Origin: Myroides odoratimimus
Lineage (GTDB): Bacteria; Bacteroidota; Bacteroidia; Flavobacteriales; Flavobacteriaceae
Direction: 5' to 3'
Length of the DNA stretch: 64,000 nucleotides
NCBI RefSeq assembly: GCF_001485415.1
Contig: NZ_BCMQ01000005.1
Location: 62,001-126,000, forward strand
Below the pieces are notes generated by a model. The model was not told the origin of the DNA and did no database searches. It saw nothing but the letters and a program-made list of their open reading frames with translations. Made by a program: the position numbers and the translations under genes. This document shows, one piece after another, positions 1 through 8,381 of this stretch. Every line of letters starts with the position of its first letter. Positions within the stretch are counted from its first letter, which is position 1.

Positions 1-791
1 AGAAAGAAGTAGAAGCTGGTGCCAAACCTAAAAGTGATTTCTATGATATAGAATACATCTATCACAGTGAGACTATTAGTATAGAGCAGACAGAGAATAC
101 TTTATTGAATCAGAAACTAAAGCTACTTCATTTATTAAATATAGAAGATTTAGGAGTGAATGAGTTTAGTGTGGTACAAAAGGAGGAATCTATAGCACAA
201 ATAGAAGGATATGAGTTTAATCCAACACTAGAAAAAACTAGACTGAAACAACAAGTTTTAGAACAAGAGAAGAAACTGATTAAGTCTAAGAATTTACCTC
301 GATTAGTTGGGAATTATCAATATGGTTCTTTCTATTCTAAGCCGTTTAATAGTGATATAGAATTGCGCACTAATTCTTTCTCAAAACAGATGGGAGATAA
401 CAAGAGTCAGTACGTTAGTTTTGGATTGAGTATACCAGTTTTTCAAGGTGGAAATATACGTAGACAAGTAAGAGTGAAAAATGAAGAAATACGTTTGAAT
501 ACCTTGCAAATAAAGGAGAGTGAAGTTAATCTAAACAATCAAATTACAGAGCTAAAAGCAGAAATTGCACAGTTAGAAAATATCGCAAAACAGCTTCAAA
601 AAAGTATTGAGCTATCAGAGAAATCATTCAGTACAACACAAGCAAAGTATGAGAATGGAAAGGTTGATATTTTCTCATTTAATGCTTCAAAAAATCAATT
701 ATTGAACTCTCAATTTGCTTTGATTAAGAACGCTTATAATCGTTCTTTTATGGAAAACAAGCTTAAACTTTTCAATACAAATACACTATAA
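1..791 (+). CDS. TolC-family outer membrane efflux protein, C-terminal part (5' end outside window)
   Basis: The frame is open from the first bases of the window, so the true start lies to the left; a TTG at 105 is only an internal codon. About 262 residues are visible. The family forms the outer-membrane and periplasmic channel of tripartite RND/ABC efflux pumps or type I secretion. The visible part starts with GAKPKSDFYDIE, the glycine/proline/aspartate turn usual between helices of the first TolC repeat. It is followed by long amphipathic helices, an AQLENIAKQLQKS-type coiled coil, and a second turn (YENGKVDIFSF) equivalent to the first. Pump partners would be expected upstream. Which pump it serves cannot be told from here. 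Confidence 0.85.
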   Translation, partial: KEVEAGAKPKSDFYDIEYIYHSETISIEQTENTLLNQKLKLLHLLNIEDLGVNEFSVVQKEESIAQIEGYEFNPTLEKTRLKQQVLEQEKKLIKSKNLPRLVGNYQYGSFYSKPFNSDIELRTNSFSKQMGDNKSQYVSFGLSIPVFQGGNIRRQVRVKNEEIRLNTLQIKESEVNLNNQITELKAEIAQLENIAKQLQKSIELSEKSFSTTQAKYENGKVDIFSFNASKNQLLNSQFALIKNAYNRSFMENKLKLFNTNTL

Positions 792-854
792 ATATTAGTT
801 ATAACATTATTTGTATTTAGAATATATTAACATTAAAAGTTCAAATATTCCCAC

Positions 855-862
855 TATATTTG
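855..862 (+). promoter_or_regulatory. -7 box (TAnnTTTG) upstream of mrp
   Basis: TATATTTG matches the Bacteroidota -7 consensus TAnnTTTG and lies 46 bases before the mrp start codon. No convincing -33 TTG element at the expected spacing was found. It is a candidate start site for mrp and the nifU-like gene. Confidence 0.55.
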
Positions 863-908
863 CGTTAGTCAGAATTTATATTAAATTGTTGAAAACGAAT
901 CGCATATA

Positions 909-2039
909 ATGAAATTAGATAGAAAAGAAATCCTTAAGGCTTTAGAGAGCATTTCTCTAGCTGGAGAAGGAAAAAATATGGTGGAGAGTGGAGCTGTAAG
1001 TAATGTAATGACTTTCGGAGACGAAGTAGTAGTGGACTTAGTACTTAGTACACCAGCTTTACACATTAAGAAAAGAGCAGAAGTTGACGTGATGAAAGTA
1101 ATTCACGATCAAGTATATGACAAGGCGAAAGTAAAAGTAAATATAAAAGTAGAGGCTCCTGAAAAGCCTGAGATTAAAGGAAAAGCTATTCCTGGTATTA
1201 AAAACATTGTTGCTATCTCTTCTGGTAAGGGGGGAGTAGGTAAATCTACAGTTACTGCTAATTTAGCTGCTAGTTTAGCTAATATGGGCTTTAAAGTAGG
1301 AGTGTTAGATGCAGATATCTATGGACCATCTATGCCAATCATGTTTGATGTAGAAGGAGCTAAACCTATTTCAGTAGAAGTAGAAGGACGTTCTAAGATG
1401 AAGCCTGTATCATCGTATGGAGTAGAGATCCTTTCTATCGGATTCTTTACAAAAGGAGACCAAGCAATAATCTGGAGAGGACCTATGGCTGCAAAAGCAT
1501 TAAATCAAATGATTTTTGATGCAGACTGGGGAGAACTAGACTTCTTATTATTAGACTTACCTCCTGGTACAGGAGATATTCACTTATCTATTATGCAGTC
1601 TCTTCCTATTACAGGGGCTGTAGTGGTATCTACACCACAAGCAGTAGCGCTAGCTGATGCTAAAAAAGGAGTATCAATGTTTATGTCAGAGAGTATCAAT
1701 GTTCCTGTATTAGGTATCGTTGAGAATATGGCGTATTTCACTCCAGAAGAATTACCAAATAACAAATACTATATCTTCGGTGAGAATGGTGCTAAGAACT
1801 TAGCAGCAGACTTAGATGTTCCTTTCTTAGGAGAAGTACCTATCGTACAGAGTATCCGTGAGGCTGGTGATTATGGTCGTCCAGCAGCATTACAAAACGA
1901 TACTATCATCGCAAAGGTATTCGAAGATTTAAGCAGAAATGTAGTAGAACAAGTAGTGTTGAGAAATGAGTCATTACCTGCTACTGAAGCTATCAAAATT
2001 ACAACTATGGCAGGATGTTCATCAGTTGCTAAAAAATAA
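909..2039 (+). CDS. Mrp/ApbC/NBP35-family Fe-S cluster carrier ATPase
   Basis: 376 residues. Residues 1-85 form a MIP18 (DUF59) domain, followed by a deviant Walker A P-loop SGKGGVGKST at 105-114, the DADIYGPS switch region (about 134-141) and DLPPGTGD near 217-224, all typical of Mrp. The family binds and transfers Fe-S clusters in the cytoplasm in an ATP-dependent way. The CxxC cluster-ligand pair found in E. coli ApbC after the ENM segment is absent; that stretch reads YFTPEELPNN. The only C-terminal cysteine is the one in AGCSS. From memory, other Flavobacteria also lack the pair. The next gene, a NifU-like scaffold, starts 21 bases downstream and is probably in the same operon. Confidence 0.93.
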   Translation: MKLDRKEILKALESISLAGEGKNMVESGAVSNVMTFGDEVVVDLVLSTPALHIKKRAEVDVMKVIHDQVYDKAKVKVNIKVEAPEKPEIKGKAIPGIKNIVAISSGKGGVGKSTVTANLAASLANMGFKVGVLDADIYGPSMPIMFDVEGAKPISVEVEGRSKMKPVSSYGVEILSIGFFTKGDQAIIWRGPMAAKALNQMIFDADWGELDFLLLDLPPGTGDIHLSIMQSLPITGAVVVSTPQAVALADAKKGVSMFMSESINVPVLGIVENMAYFTPEELPNNKYYIFGENGAKNLAADLDVPFLGEVPIVQSIREAGDYGRPAALQNDTIIAKVFEDLSRNVVEQVVLRNESLPATEAIKITTMAGCSSVAKK

Positions 2040-2060
2040 GACTTAATACAAGAAAAATAT

Positions 2061-2300
2061 ATGGCATCACAAACTATAAAACAGAATGTAGAAAAGGCGT
2101 TAGATGAGATCCGTCCATTTTTACAAGCAGATGGTGGAGATATCACTCTTATTGATATTCAAGATGACAAAGTTGTACAAGTTCGCTTAGAAGGCGCTTG
2201 CACGGCTTGTAGTGTTAATCAAATGACCTTAAGTGCTGGAGTAGAGACTACGATTAAAAAGTATGCTCCAGAGATCGAATCTGTAGTTAATGTGGGATAA
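2061..2300 (+). CDS. NifU-family Fe-S scaffold/carrier (NifU C-terminal domain only)
   Basis: 79 residues that consist solely of the NifU C-terminal (Nfu-type) domain. The conserved ADGGDI segment at 23-28 and the cluster-binding CTAC motif (Cys47, Cys50) are both present. Such proteins hold a labile 4Fe-4S cluster between two subunits and pass it to target enzymes. It lies directly after the Mrp ATPase, which supports a joint Fe-S maturation unit. The length is normal for the short Nfu proteins of Bacteroidota. The start ATG is the only one that gives a full domain. Confidence 0.93.
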   Translation: MASQTIKQNVEKALDEIRPFLQADGGDITLIDIQDDKVVQVRLEGACTACSVNQMTLSAGVETTIKKYAPEIESVVNVG

Positions 2301-2309
2301 AAATAACAT

Positions 2310-2369
2310 AGTCAATCTTGAGTAATTGAAGGCTTTATTAGCACTAGTTACTTAAGATTGACTTTTATC
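2310..2369 (+). terminator. Long-stem terminator after the mrp-nifU unit
   Basis: Arms 2310-2325 and 2348-2363 pair over 16 positions with one G-U pair; a 22-base loop separates them. A short T-rich tail (TTTAT) follows. The tail is weak, so termination may be partial. Confidence 0.6.
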
Positions 2370-2393
2370 ATTTTTAATAAATTTCGCAAAGGA

Positions 2394-2401
2394 TACCTTT
2401 G
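2394..2401 (+). promoter_or_regulatory. -7 box (TACCTTTG) upstream of the ferredoxin reductase gene
   Basis: TACCTTTG fits the TAnnTTTG consensus and ends 17 bases before the start codon at 2419. It lies just beyond the preceding terminator, as expected for an independent unit of reductase plus ferredoxin. Confidence 0.6.
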
Positions 2402-2418
2402 CACTAAAGAACTACATC

Positions 2419-3471
2419 ATGATTGAGACCGATATAATAATTATTGGAGCGGGCCCTACTGGTCTGTTCGCTGTATTCGAAGCAGGATTATTAAAACTAA
2501 AATGCCATCTTATCGATGGACTTCCACAACCAGGAGGACAGTTAACAGAATTGTATCCTAAGAAGCCAATCTTTGATATTCCAGGATATCCTAGCGTTGG
2601 AGCTGGTGAGCTAGTAGATAATTTAATGGAACAAATAAAGCAGTTTCAACCTGGCTTTACATTAAATGAAGTAGCGGAGAATATTGAGAAGTTAGAAGAT
2701 GGTACGTTTATCGTGACAACTAACAAGGGGACAAAACATCATGGTAAAGCAGTTGCTATCGCTGGTGGTTTAGGATCTTTCGAACCTCGTAAACCAGAGA
2801 TAGAGAATCTTGCATTCTATGAAGATAAAGGAGTAGAATACTTCGTTAAAAAACCAGAAATGTTCGCTGGTAAGAAAATAGTTATTGCTGGTGGGGGTGA
2901 CTCTGCTCTAGATTGGAGTATTTTCTTAGCAGATGTAGCTGCTGAAGTAAGTCTGGTACATAGACGTAATGAATTCCGTGGAGCATTAGACTCTGTAGAG
3001 AAAGTACAGGTTCTTAAAGACCAAGGAAAGATTAATATGTTAACTCCAGGCGAAGTTGTTGAGTTAAAAGGAGCAGATAAATTAGAAGCGGTTGTCGTAG
3101 ATATCGATGGAGAGAAACGCGAAATAGCTTGTGATTATTTTATTCCATTATTTGGTTTAACACCTAAGTTAGGACCTATTGCAGATTGGGGATTAGAGAT
3201 TGAAAAGAATGCTATTAAGGTTAATAATGCATTAGATTATCAAACAAACATACCTGGTATTTACGCGATTGGTGATATCAATACTTACCCAGGTAAGTTA
3301 AAATTAATTCTATGTGGATTCCACGAAGCTACTTTGATGTGTCAGAGTGTGTTCAATATGTTGAATCCAGGTAAGAAATTTGTATTAAAATATACTACTG
3401 TATCAGGTATCAACGGATTCGATGGTACACGTAAAGAAGCAGAAAAAGCAGTAGTGAAATCTATAGACTAG
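2419..3471 (+). CDS. Thioredoxin-reductase-like ferredoxin/flavodoxin-NADP+ reductase
   Basis: 350 residues, the usual size for the TrxR-like (type 2) FNR. The N-terminal FAD-binding GxGxxG is at residues 10-15 (GAGPTG), followed by GLPQPGGQL, which contacts the flavin in this family. The second dinucleotide fold has AGGGDSALDW near 157-166, with HRRNEFR downstream, basic residues that usually select NADPH. The CxxC redox pair of true thioredoxin reductases is missing, which separates it from TrxB. It most likely passes electrons between NADPH and the 2Fe-2S ferredoxin encoded 2 bases downstream. FAD-containing and cytoplasmic. Confidence 0.92.
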   Translation: MIETDIIIIGAGPTGLFAVFEAGLLKLKCHLIDGLPQPGGQLTELYPKKPIFDIPGYPSVGAGELVDNLMEQIKQFQPGFTLNEVAENIEKLEDGTFIVTTNKGTKHHGKAVAIAGGLGSFEPRKPEIENLAFYEDKGVEYFVKKPEMFAGKKIVIAGGGDSALDWSIFLADVAAEVSLVHRRNEFRGALDSVEKVQVLKDQGKINMLTPGEVVELKGADKLEAVVVDIDGEKREIACDYFIPLFGLTPKLGPIADWGLEIEKNAIKVNNALDYQTNIPGIYAIGDINTYPGKLKLILCGFHEATLMCQSVFNMLNPGKKFVLKYTTVSGINGFDGTRKEAEKAVVKSID

Positions 3472-3473
3472 TT

Positions 3474-3815
3474 ATGGCTGAGGATATAAAAGTAACCATT
3501 ATCGATCGCGAAGGAGAGACTCATGTTATAGATGCCCCAACGGATATGGGGATGAATATGATGGAAGTTGTTCGTGCTTATGAACTAGCAGAAGACGGTA
3601 CATTCGGTATATGCGGAGGTATGTTGATGTGTGCTTCTTGTCAATGCTATATGATTAATGGAGATGAAGTGGAATTACCAGAGAAGGGTGATGAAGAAGA
3701 CGCATTGTTAGATTCGGATGCTCGTAATGTTAAACCTACTAGTAGACTAAGTTGTCAGATACCTGTAGATGAGAAGGTAGAAGGATTAGTCTTCGAAATC
3801 GCACCAATAGGATAG
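3474..3815 (+). CDS. 2Fe-2S ferredoxin (adrenodoxin/ISC type)
   Basis: 113 residues with the cluster ligands Cys47, Cys53, Cys56 and Cys94 (C-X5-C-X2-C-X37-C), the spacing of adrenodoxin-type and ISC ferredoxins. The start codon lies 2 bases after the stop of the reductase gene, so the two are translationally close and probably form a redox pair. Such ferredoxins supply electrons for Fe-S cluster assembly or for oxygenases. The Fe-S genes just upstream favour the first role, by inference only. Confidence 0.93.
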   Translation: MAEDIKVTIIDREGETHVIDAPTDMGMNMMEVVRAYELAEDGTFGICGGMLMCASCQCYMINGDEVELPEKGDEEDALLDSDARNVKPTSRLSCQIPVDEKVEGLVFEIAPIG

Positions 3816-3837
3816 AATAGAGATTTAATATATCTTA

Positions 3838-3879
3838 ATAAAATAAGGCTTGTATCGTACGATACAAGCCTTATTTTAT
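3838..3879 (+). terminator. Palindromic terminator after the ferredoxin gene
   Basis: A perfect 42-base palindrome centred on 3858/3859, with a T-rich 3' end and an A-rich 5' end. It can act in both directions and isolates the plus-strand redox unit from the minus-strand dedA unit. Confidence 0.85.
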
Positions 3880-3931
3880 GGTTTCATGTAAGAGACCTTT
3901 TCTTATTAAAAGTAGCTGTAAAGGATTAAAA

Positions 3932-3966
3932 AAAGGAAGTAAAGTACAACATACTTTACTTCCTTT
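3932..3966 (-). terminator. Terminator after the dedA gene
   Basis: Arms 3932-3946 and 3952-3966 form a perfect 15-bp stem with a 5-base loop. On the minus strand a run of T residues follows (3925-3931 region), placing it 5 bases beyond the dedA stop codon. Confidence 0.85.
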
Positions 3967-3971
3967 ATATA

Positions 3972-4670
3972 TTATATCTCTTCGCTTTCTTCTTTATCCT
4001 TCTTCTTGCTTTTAATCACTTTCATTACGATAGGTAATGTAGTCACTAATACTAAGAATAAGATAATGTATTCGATGTAGTGTTTTAAGTCTATATCATA
4101 GCTGTCTAATAACCATACTTGTAGGTAGTGACCTGCAAAGATTAATGTAGTAGCCCATAAGAAAGAACTGATCACATTGTATAGCATGAACCTCTTGATG
4201 TCCATGTGTACAATACCTGCTATAATAGGAGCGAATGTTCTTACTACTGGTAAGAAACGAGCGAATATAATTGCTCTTCCTCCATGTCTTTCGAAGAATA
4301 CCTTAGATTCGTATAAGTATTTCTTCTTGTAGATAAAGTTGTCTTTGACATTGTAGAGATAGTTTCCACTCTTTTTACCGAACCAATACCCAAAACTGTT
4401 ACCGAGGATACCTGCCAAGGCGACTAGAGTAGATAATAAGGCTACATTTAAGAAGTCACTTTCTATCGGTACTACTTCAGCCATTAGAGCTGTACTGTAT
4501 ATCCCTGATAAGAAAAGTAAACTATCTCCTGGTAAAAAGAAACCTGCGAATAAGCCTGTCTCTGCAAATACAATAAATAATACGACATATATACCTATTG
4601 AATGTCCTGCTATCTGTAAGTTTATATAGAATTCAGGGTTTATAAGTTGTGCTATTGAAAATTCGTCCAT
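3972..4670 (-). CDS. DedA-family (VTT/SNARE-associated) inner membrane protein
   Basis: 232 residues with about five hydrophobic segments. The hallmarks are ETGLFAGFFLPGDSLLFLSG near the N-terminus, a GNSFGYWFGKKSG segment, and FARFLPVVRTFAPIIAG with the conserved arginines. The family flips undecaprenyl phosphate or phospholipids across the inner membrane. The C-terminus is basic/acidic (KKKDKEESEEI). It is the second gene of a likely pair with the symporter upstream on the same strand (21-base gap). The substrate of this member cannot be deduced. Confidence 0.92.
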   Translation of the reverse strand: MDEFSIAQLINPEFYINLQIAGHSIGIYVVLFIVFAETGLFAGFFLPGDSLLFLSGIYSTALMAEVVPIESDFLNVALLSTLVALAGILGNSFGYWFGKKSGNYLYNVKDNFIYKKKYLYESKVFFERHGGRAIIFARFLPVVRTFAPIIAGIVHMDIKRFMLYNVISSFLWATTLIFAGHYLQVWLLDSYDIDLKHYIEYIILFLVLVTTLPIVMKVIKSKKKDKEESEEI

Positions 4671-4691
4671 AGTGCTTTTATGTTCTGTAAT

Positions 4692-5936
4692 CTAACTTAA
4701 TTGTTTAGTTTGTTCATTGTTTGTTTCAAATTTATCTATCGCAGCAGTTGATAAAGCATTTCCTAATACATTAGTCATACTTCTTCCCATATCACAGAAG
4801 TGATCGATCGGTAAAATAAACGCAATTCCTTCTGGCGGGATATTAAACATAGCACATGTAGCTACGATAACGATTAGTGAAGCACGAGGTACTCCTGCTA
4901 CACCTTTACTTGTTACCATTAGGACTAACAGCATCAAGATTTGATCTGCTAGGCTCATATGTACATCATATATCTGAGCAATGAAGATAGAAGCGAATGT
5001 TAGATACATCATACTTCCATCTAGATTAAATGAGTACCCCAAAGGTAAGGTAAATGATACGATTTTTGGAGAACATCCGTAAGCTTTTAATTGCTCTACT
5101 AATTTTGGGAATACTGCCTCGCTACTAGTTGTAGAGAAGGCGATTAGTAGAGGCTCTTTGATTGCTTTTAACAGTCTCCATACATCTTTACCGATGATCA
5201 AGTAACCAACTAAGATTAAGACTGCCCATAAAACAGCCAATCCTGATGCGAAGGCTAATAGATACTTACCATACGTTAAGAAAATAGAAAGACCGTATAG
5301 TGCTACTGCACTTGCGATAGCTCCTAATACCCCTAGAGGTGCAGTCCACATGATATAAGTTACCATCTTTAAGACTACCTCTGATATTTTGTCAAATAAT
5401 TTGATTACTGATTTTCCTTTTTTACCTAATGTAGATAGCGCGATTCCAAAGAATACTGAGAACACTACTATCTGAAGAATTTCATTATGGGCAAAGGCTT
5501 CGAATATACTTTTTGGAATTAAGTGTTCTACGAATGATTGTAAGCTTAATGAATCAGTTTTAGTTAGTAAGTCACTAGCTCCTGAGACATTGTTTAAATC
5601 AAAGTTAGCTCCGATACCTGGCTTGAACCAGTTCACTAATACTAAACCTATCGTTAGAGAGACTAGTGAAGCAGTGATGAACCATCCCATTGCTTTAGCA
5701 CCTACTCTTCCTACCATACTCATATCTCCCATTTTGGCGATACCTACTACTAGGGTACAGAATACTAGTGGAGCAATAATCATCTGTACTAAACGGATGA
5801 AGATAGTACCTAATAATTTAATGTTTTCTGCAAATCCTAATTTGTATTCTGGGAATGAATAGTGATAAATACTTCCAACGATTACACCAAGTACTAGCGC
5901 AATGATGATCGCTATAAAAAGTTTATTGTTTTTCAT
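4692..5936 (-). CDS. Dicarboxylate/amino acid:cation symporter (DAACS, GltP/DctA-like)
   Basis: A longer frame begins at a TTG at 5978, but the ATG at 5936 opens directly on the first membrane helix (MKNNKLFIAII), so I use it; this gives 414 residues. Family marks: the serine-rich re-entrant segment FSTTSSEAVFP, GYSFNLDGSMMY (NMDGT-like motif of hairpin 2 and TM7), and the C-terminal IDHFCDMGRSMTNVLGN that binds substrate carboxylate and the amino group. The family imports glutamate, aspartate or C4-dicarboxylates with Na+ or H+. The Asp and Arg in DMGR favour an acidic amino acid or dicarboxylate. Probably cotranscribed with dedA. Confidence 0.9.
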   Translation of the reverse strand: MKNNKLFIAIIIALVLGVIVGSIYHYSFPEYKLGFAENIKLLGTIFIRLVQMIIAPLVFCTLVVGIAKMGDMSMVGRVGAKAMGWFITASLVSLTIGLVLVNWFKPGIGANFDLNNVSGASDLLTKTDSLSLQSFVEHLIPKSIFEAFAHNEILQIVVFSVFFGIALSTLGKKGKSVIKLFDKISEVVLKMVTYIMWTAPLGVLGAIASAVALYGLSIFLTYGKYLLAFASGLAVLWAVLILVGYLIIGKDVWRLLKAIKEPLLIAFSTTSSEAVFPKLVEQLKAYGCSPKIVSFTLPLGYSFNLDGSMMYLTFASIFIAQIYDVHMSLADQILMLLVLMVTSKGVAGVPRASLIVIVATCAMFNIPPEGIAFILPIDHFCDMGRSMTNVLGNALSTAAIDKFETNNEQTKQLS

Positions 5937-6240
5937 GTAAATCAAATTTGAGCGTGAAAATACCTCTTTTTTTTTCAAATCAAGACGATTTTAAAAAAAA
6001 ATAACGTACTATAATGGTGTGAAATTCAATTATTATCGTTTAGGTTGTTTTTTTACTTTTTTATTATCAATAATACTATTAATTAAATCTACGCTCAGTA
6101 TTATAGAAGTACATTATTTATTAGAGTACACTATTTGTTGTCGTTTGTATAAGAAAGAATGTCTAAACTAAGAGAATTAGTTAACTTTCGAGCAAAATCA
6201 AAAGAAAAGCCTATTTTTACGCTTTAATAAAACCCTAACA
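5937..6240. other. Divergent promoter region, AT-rich
   Basis: About 300 non-coding bases between the symporter (minus) and the S9 peptidase (plus). Very AT-rich with homopolymer A and T runs. TATTTTTA at 6212-6219 is a poor -7-like box for the peptidase. I see no RNA gene, repeat family or further reading frame. Confidence 0.5.
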
Positions 6241-8142
6241 ATGAAAAAAATATTCTTATTTGCTTTAAGCTTAGCGAGTTTATCTGCTTTTTCTCAAGAA
6301 GTAATGACTAAAGAGCTTCTGTGGAAATTAGGTAGAGTAAGTCCAGTAGGAGTTACTAAAGATGGTAAAAACTTAATCTACAAAGTAAGCCACGCTAATA
6401 TGACAGAAGATAAGTTTGATTCTAAGACTTATCAAATTCCTGTAACTGGAGGTACTCCTGTTGAAATTAAGGAATACAAACACTTACTTAATGATAAAAA
6501 CATTTCTCCTGATGGAAAATTAGTTTTATTCGATGAGGCTGTAAAAATCAATAAAGTATTAGGTAAAGACCTATATCCTACGATGGAGAAGTCTGATGCA
6601 TATGTATATGACGGATTAGACTATAGACATTGGGATACGTGGAACGATGGTACACATAATCACGTATTATATGCTCCTACAGATAATAAAGAAGCGAAGA
6701 TAGATATCTTAGGTAACGAACCTTATGATGCACCACAGAAGCCATTCGGTGGAGACGAAGATTATGTATGGACTCCTGATGGTAAAGGTATTGTGTATGT
6801 GTCTAAGAAGAAATTCGGTACGGAGTATGCTACAAGTACGAATACTGACTTATACTTATACGACTTAGCGACTAAACAGACTAAGAACTTAACAGAAGAA
6901 AATAAAGGATATGATACACATCCTACTTACTCTCCAGAAGGACACCTAACTTGGTTACAGATGAAGCGTGATGGGTATGAGGCTGATAAGAATGATATCA
7001 TTGTAGACTACAATGGAATCAAAATGAACCTTACTGCAGGATGGGATGGTACTGTAGATAGTTACAGATGGAGTAAAGATGGTAAGAAGATTTACTTTAT
7101 CGCAGCTGTAGGAGGTACTGTGCAGTTGTTCGAAGTGAACTTCCCTGGTAGAACACGTATCGCTATCAACGTAAGACAAATCACTGATGGTAACTTTGAC
7201 GTGACGAGTATCGTAGATGTGACAGGAGATGTAGCACTAGTGACTCGTACAGACTTTAACCATGCTTCTGAGGTATATGCTTATAATATGGCTAAGAAGA
7301 CTTGGAATCAAGTGACTAAAGTGAATAATGACGCTTATTCTAAGATTGCATTGAGCAAGAGTGAGAAGAGAATCGTGAAGACTGTAGACGGTAAAGATAT
7401 GGTTACTTGGGTAGTATATCCACCTAACTTTGATCCAAACAAAAAATATCCAACATTGTTATATGCACAAGGAGGACCACAGTCAGCATTGTCTCAGTTC
7501 TATTCTTTCCGTTGGAACTTCCAATTAATGGCAGCAGAGGGATACATTATAGTAGCTCCTAACCGTAGAGGAATGCCAGGACATGGAGTAGAGTGGAATG
7601 AAGCAATCTCTAAAGACTGGGCTGGAAAACCAATGCAAGACTACTTAGCAGCTATTGATGACGTAGCGAAAGAGAAGTATGTAGATAGAGATAGATTAGG
7701 AGCTGTAGGAGCTAGTTATGGAGGATATTCAGTATTCTACTTAGCAGGTATCCATGAGAACCGTTTCAAATCGTTTATTTCACACTGTGGAGTATTTGAT
7801 TTAGTAAGTATGTATGGTACTACAGAAGAGGTATTCTTCCCTAACTTTGATACAGGTGGAGCATACTGGGAAAAAGATAATAAGGATGCTCAGAATGCAT
7901 ACACTAACTTTAACCCTATTAATAATGTAGATAAGTGGAATACGCCTATCCTAATTATCCAAGGTGGTAAAGACTACCGTGTGCCTATTGGACAAGGACA
8001 AGAAGCATTCCAAGCTGCTCAATTAAGAGGTGTGAAAAGTAGATTCTTATATTTACCAGATGAAAATCACTGGGTAGTAAGACCACAAAACGCACAAGTA
8101 TGGCAAGGTGAATTCTTCCGTTGGTTGAAAGAAACGTTGTAA
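6241..8142 (+). CDS. Exported S9-family (prolyl oligopeptidase-like) serine peptidase
   Basis: 633 residues. A signal peptide (MKKIFLFALSLASLSAFSQ) ends near residue 19, so the enzyme is exported, probably to the periplasm. Residues 25-380 form a WD40-like beta-propeller with repeated DGK blades. Residues 390-633 form the alpha/beta hydrolase, with oxyanion-region QGGP (410-413), nucleophile Ser492 in GASYGGY, Asp578 in GGKDYRVP and His610 in DENHW. This is the dipeptidyl/acylaminoacyl peptidase type, which cuts short peptides. A role in peptide catabolism is likely, as in asaccharolytic Flavobacteria. It is a single-gene unit closed by a strong terminator. Confidence 0.93.
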   Translation: MKKIFLFALSLASLSAFSQEVMTKELLWKLGRVSPVGVTKDGKNLIYKVSHANMTEDKFDSKTYQIPVTGGTPVEIKEYKHLLNDKNISPDGKLVLFDEAVKINKVLGKDLYPTMEKSDAYVYDGLDYRHWDTWNDGTHNHVLYAPTDNKEAKIDILGNEPYDAPQKPFGGDEDYVWTPDGKGIVYVSKKKFGTEYATSTNTDLYLYDLATKQTKNLTEENKGYDTHPTYSPEGHLTWLQMKRDGYEADKNDIIVDYNGIKMNLTAGWDGTVDSYRWSKDGKKIYFIAAVGGTVQLFEVNFPGRTRIAINVRQITDGNFDVTSIVDVTGDVALVTRTDFNHASEVYAYNMAKKTWNQVTKVNNDAYSKIALSKSEKRIVKTVDGKDMVTWVVYPPNFDPNKKYPTLLYAQGGPQSALSQFYSFRWNFQLMAAEGYIIVAPNRRGMPGHGVEWNEAISKDWAGKPMQDYLAAIDDVAKEKYVDRDRLGAVGASYGGYSVFYLAGIHENRFKSFISHCGVFDLVSMYGTTEEVFFPNFDTGGAYWEKDNKDAQNAYTNFNPINNVDKWNTPILIIQGGKDYRVPIGQGQEAFQAAQLRGVKSRFLYLPDENHWVVRPQNAQVWQGEFFRWLKETL

Positions 8143-8165
8143 TATATAGTATATTAATAGTTAAG

Positions 8166-8204
8166 AACAGTGTATCTCTGATATCAGAGGTACACTGTTT
8201 TTTT
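8166..8204 (+). terminator. Terminator after the S9 peptidase gene
   Basis: Near-perfect hairpin over 8166-8199, centred on 8182/8183 with one G-U pair, followed by T residues to 8204. The outer arms (AACAGTGTA / TACACTGTT) recur almost unchanged in the terminator at 9260, a small shared cassette. Confidence 0.85.
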
Positions 8205-8381
8205 ATGTCAATATTTTTATTTTATCGTTTCGGTATAATTATTTGATTTATGTTAAAAACCACTTTTAAATATGTGATTAGTATAAAAGTGTGGTTATTT
8301 CGATAGTAAAAATGGAATAATTAATTCATCTGTACAAAGTATATGCTTGTTAACTTAAATTTGCATAAAAATAAATTAGCT

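Noticed and set aside
5936-5978. Longer N-terminus of the symporter
   Set aside because: It needs a TTG start and adds a charged segment before the first membrane span; ATG at 5936 fits the family.
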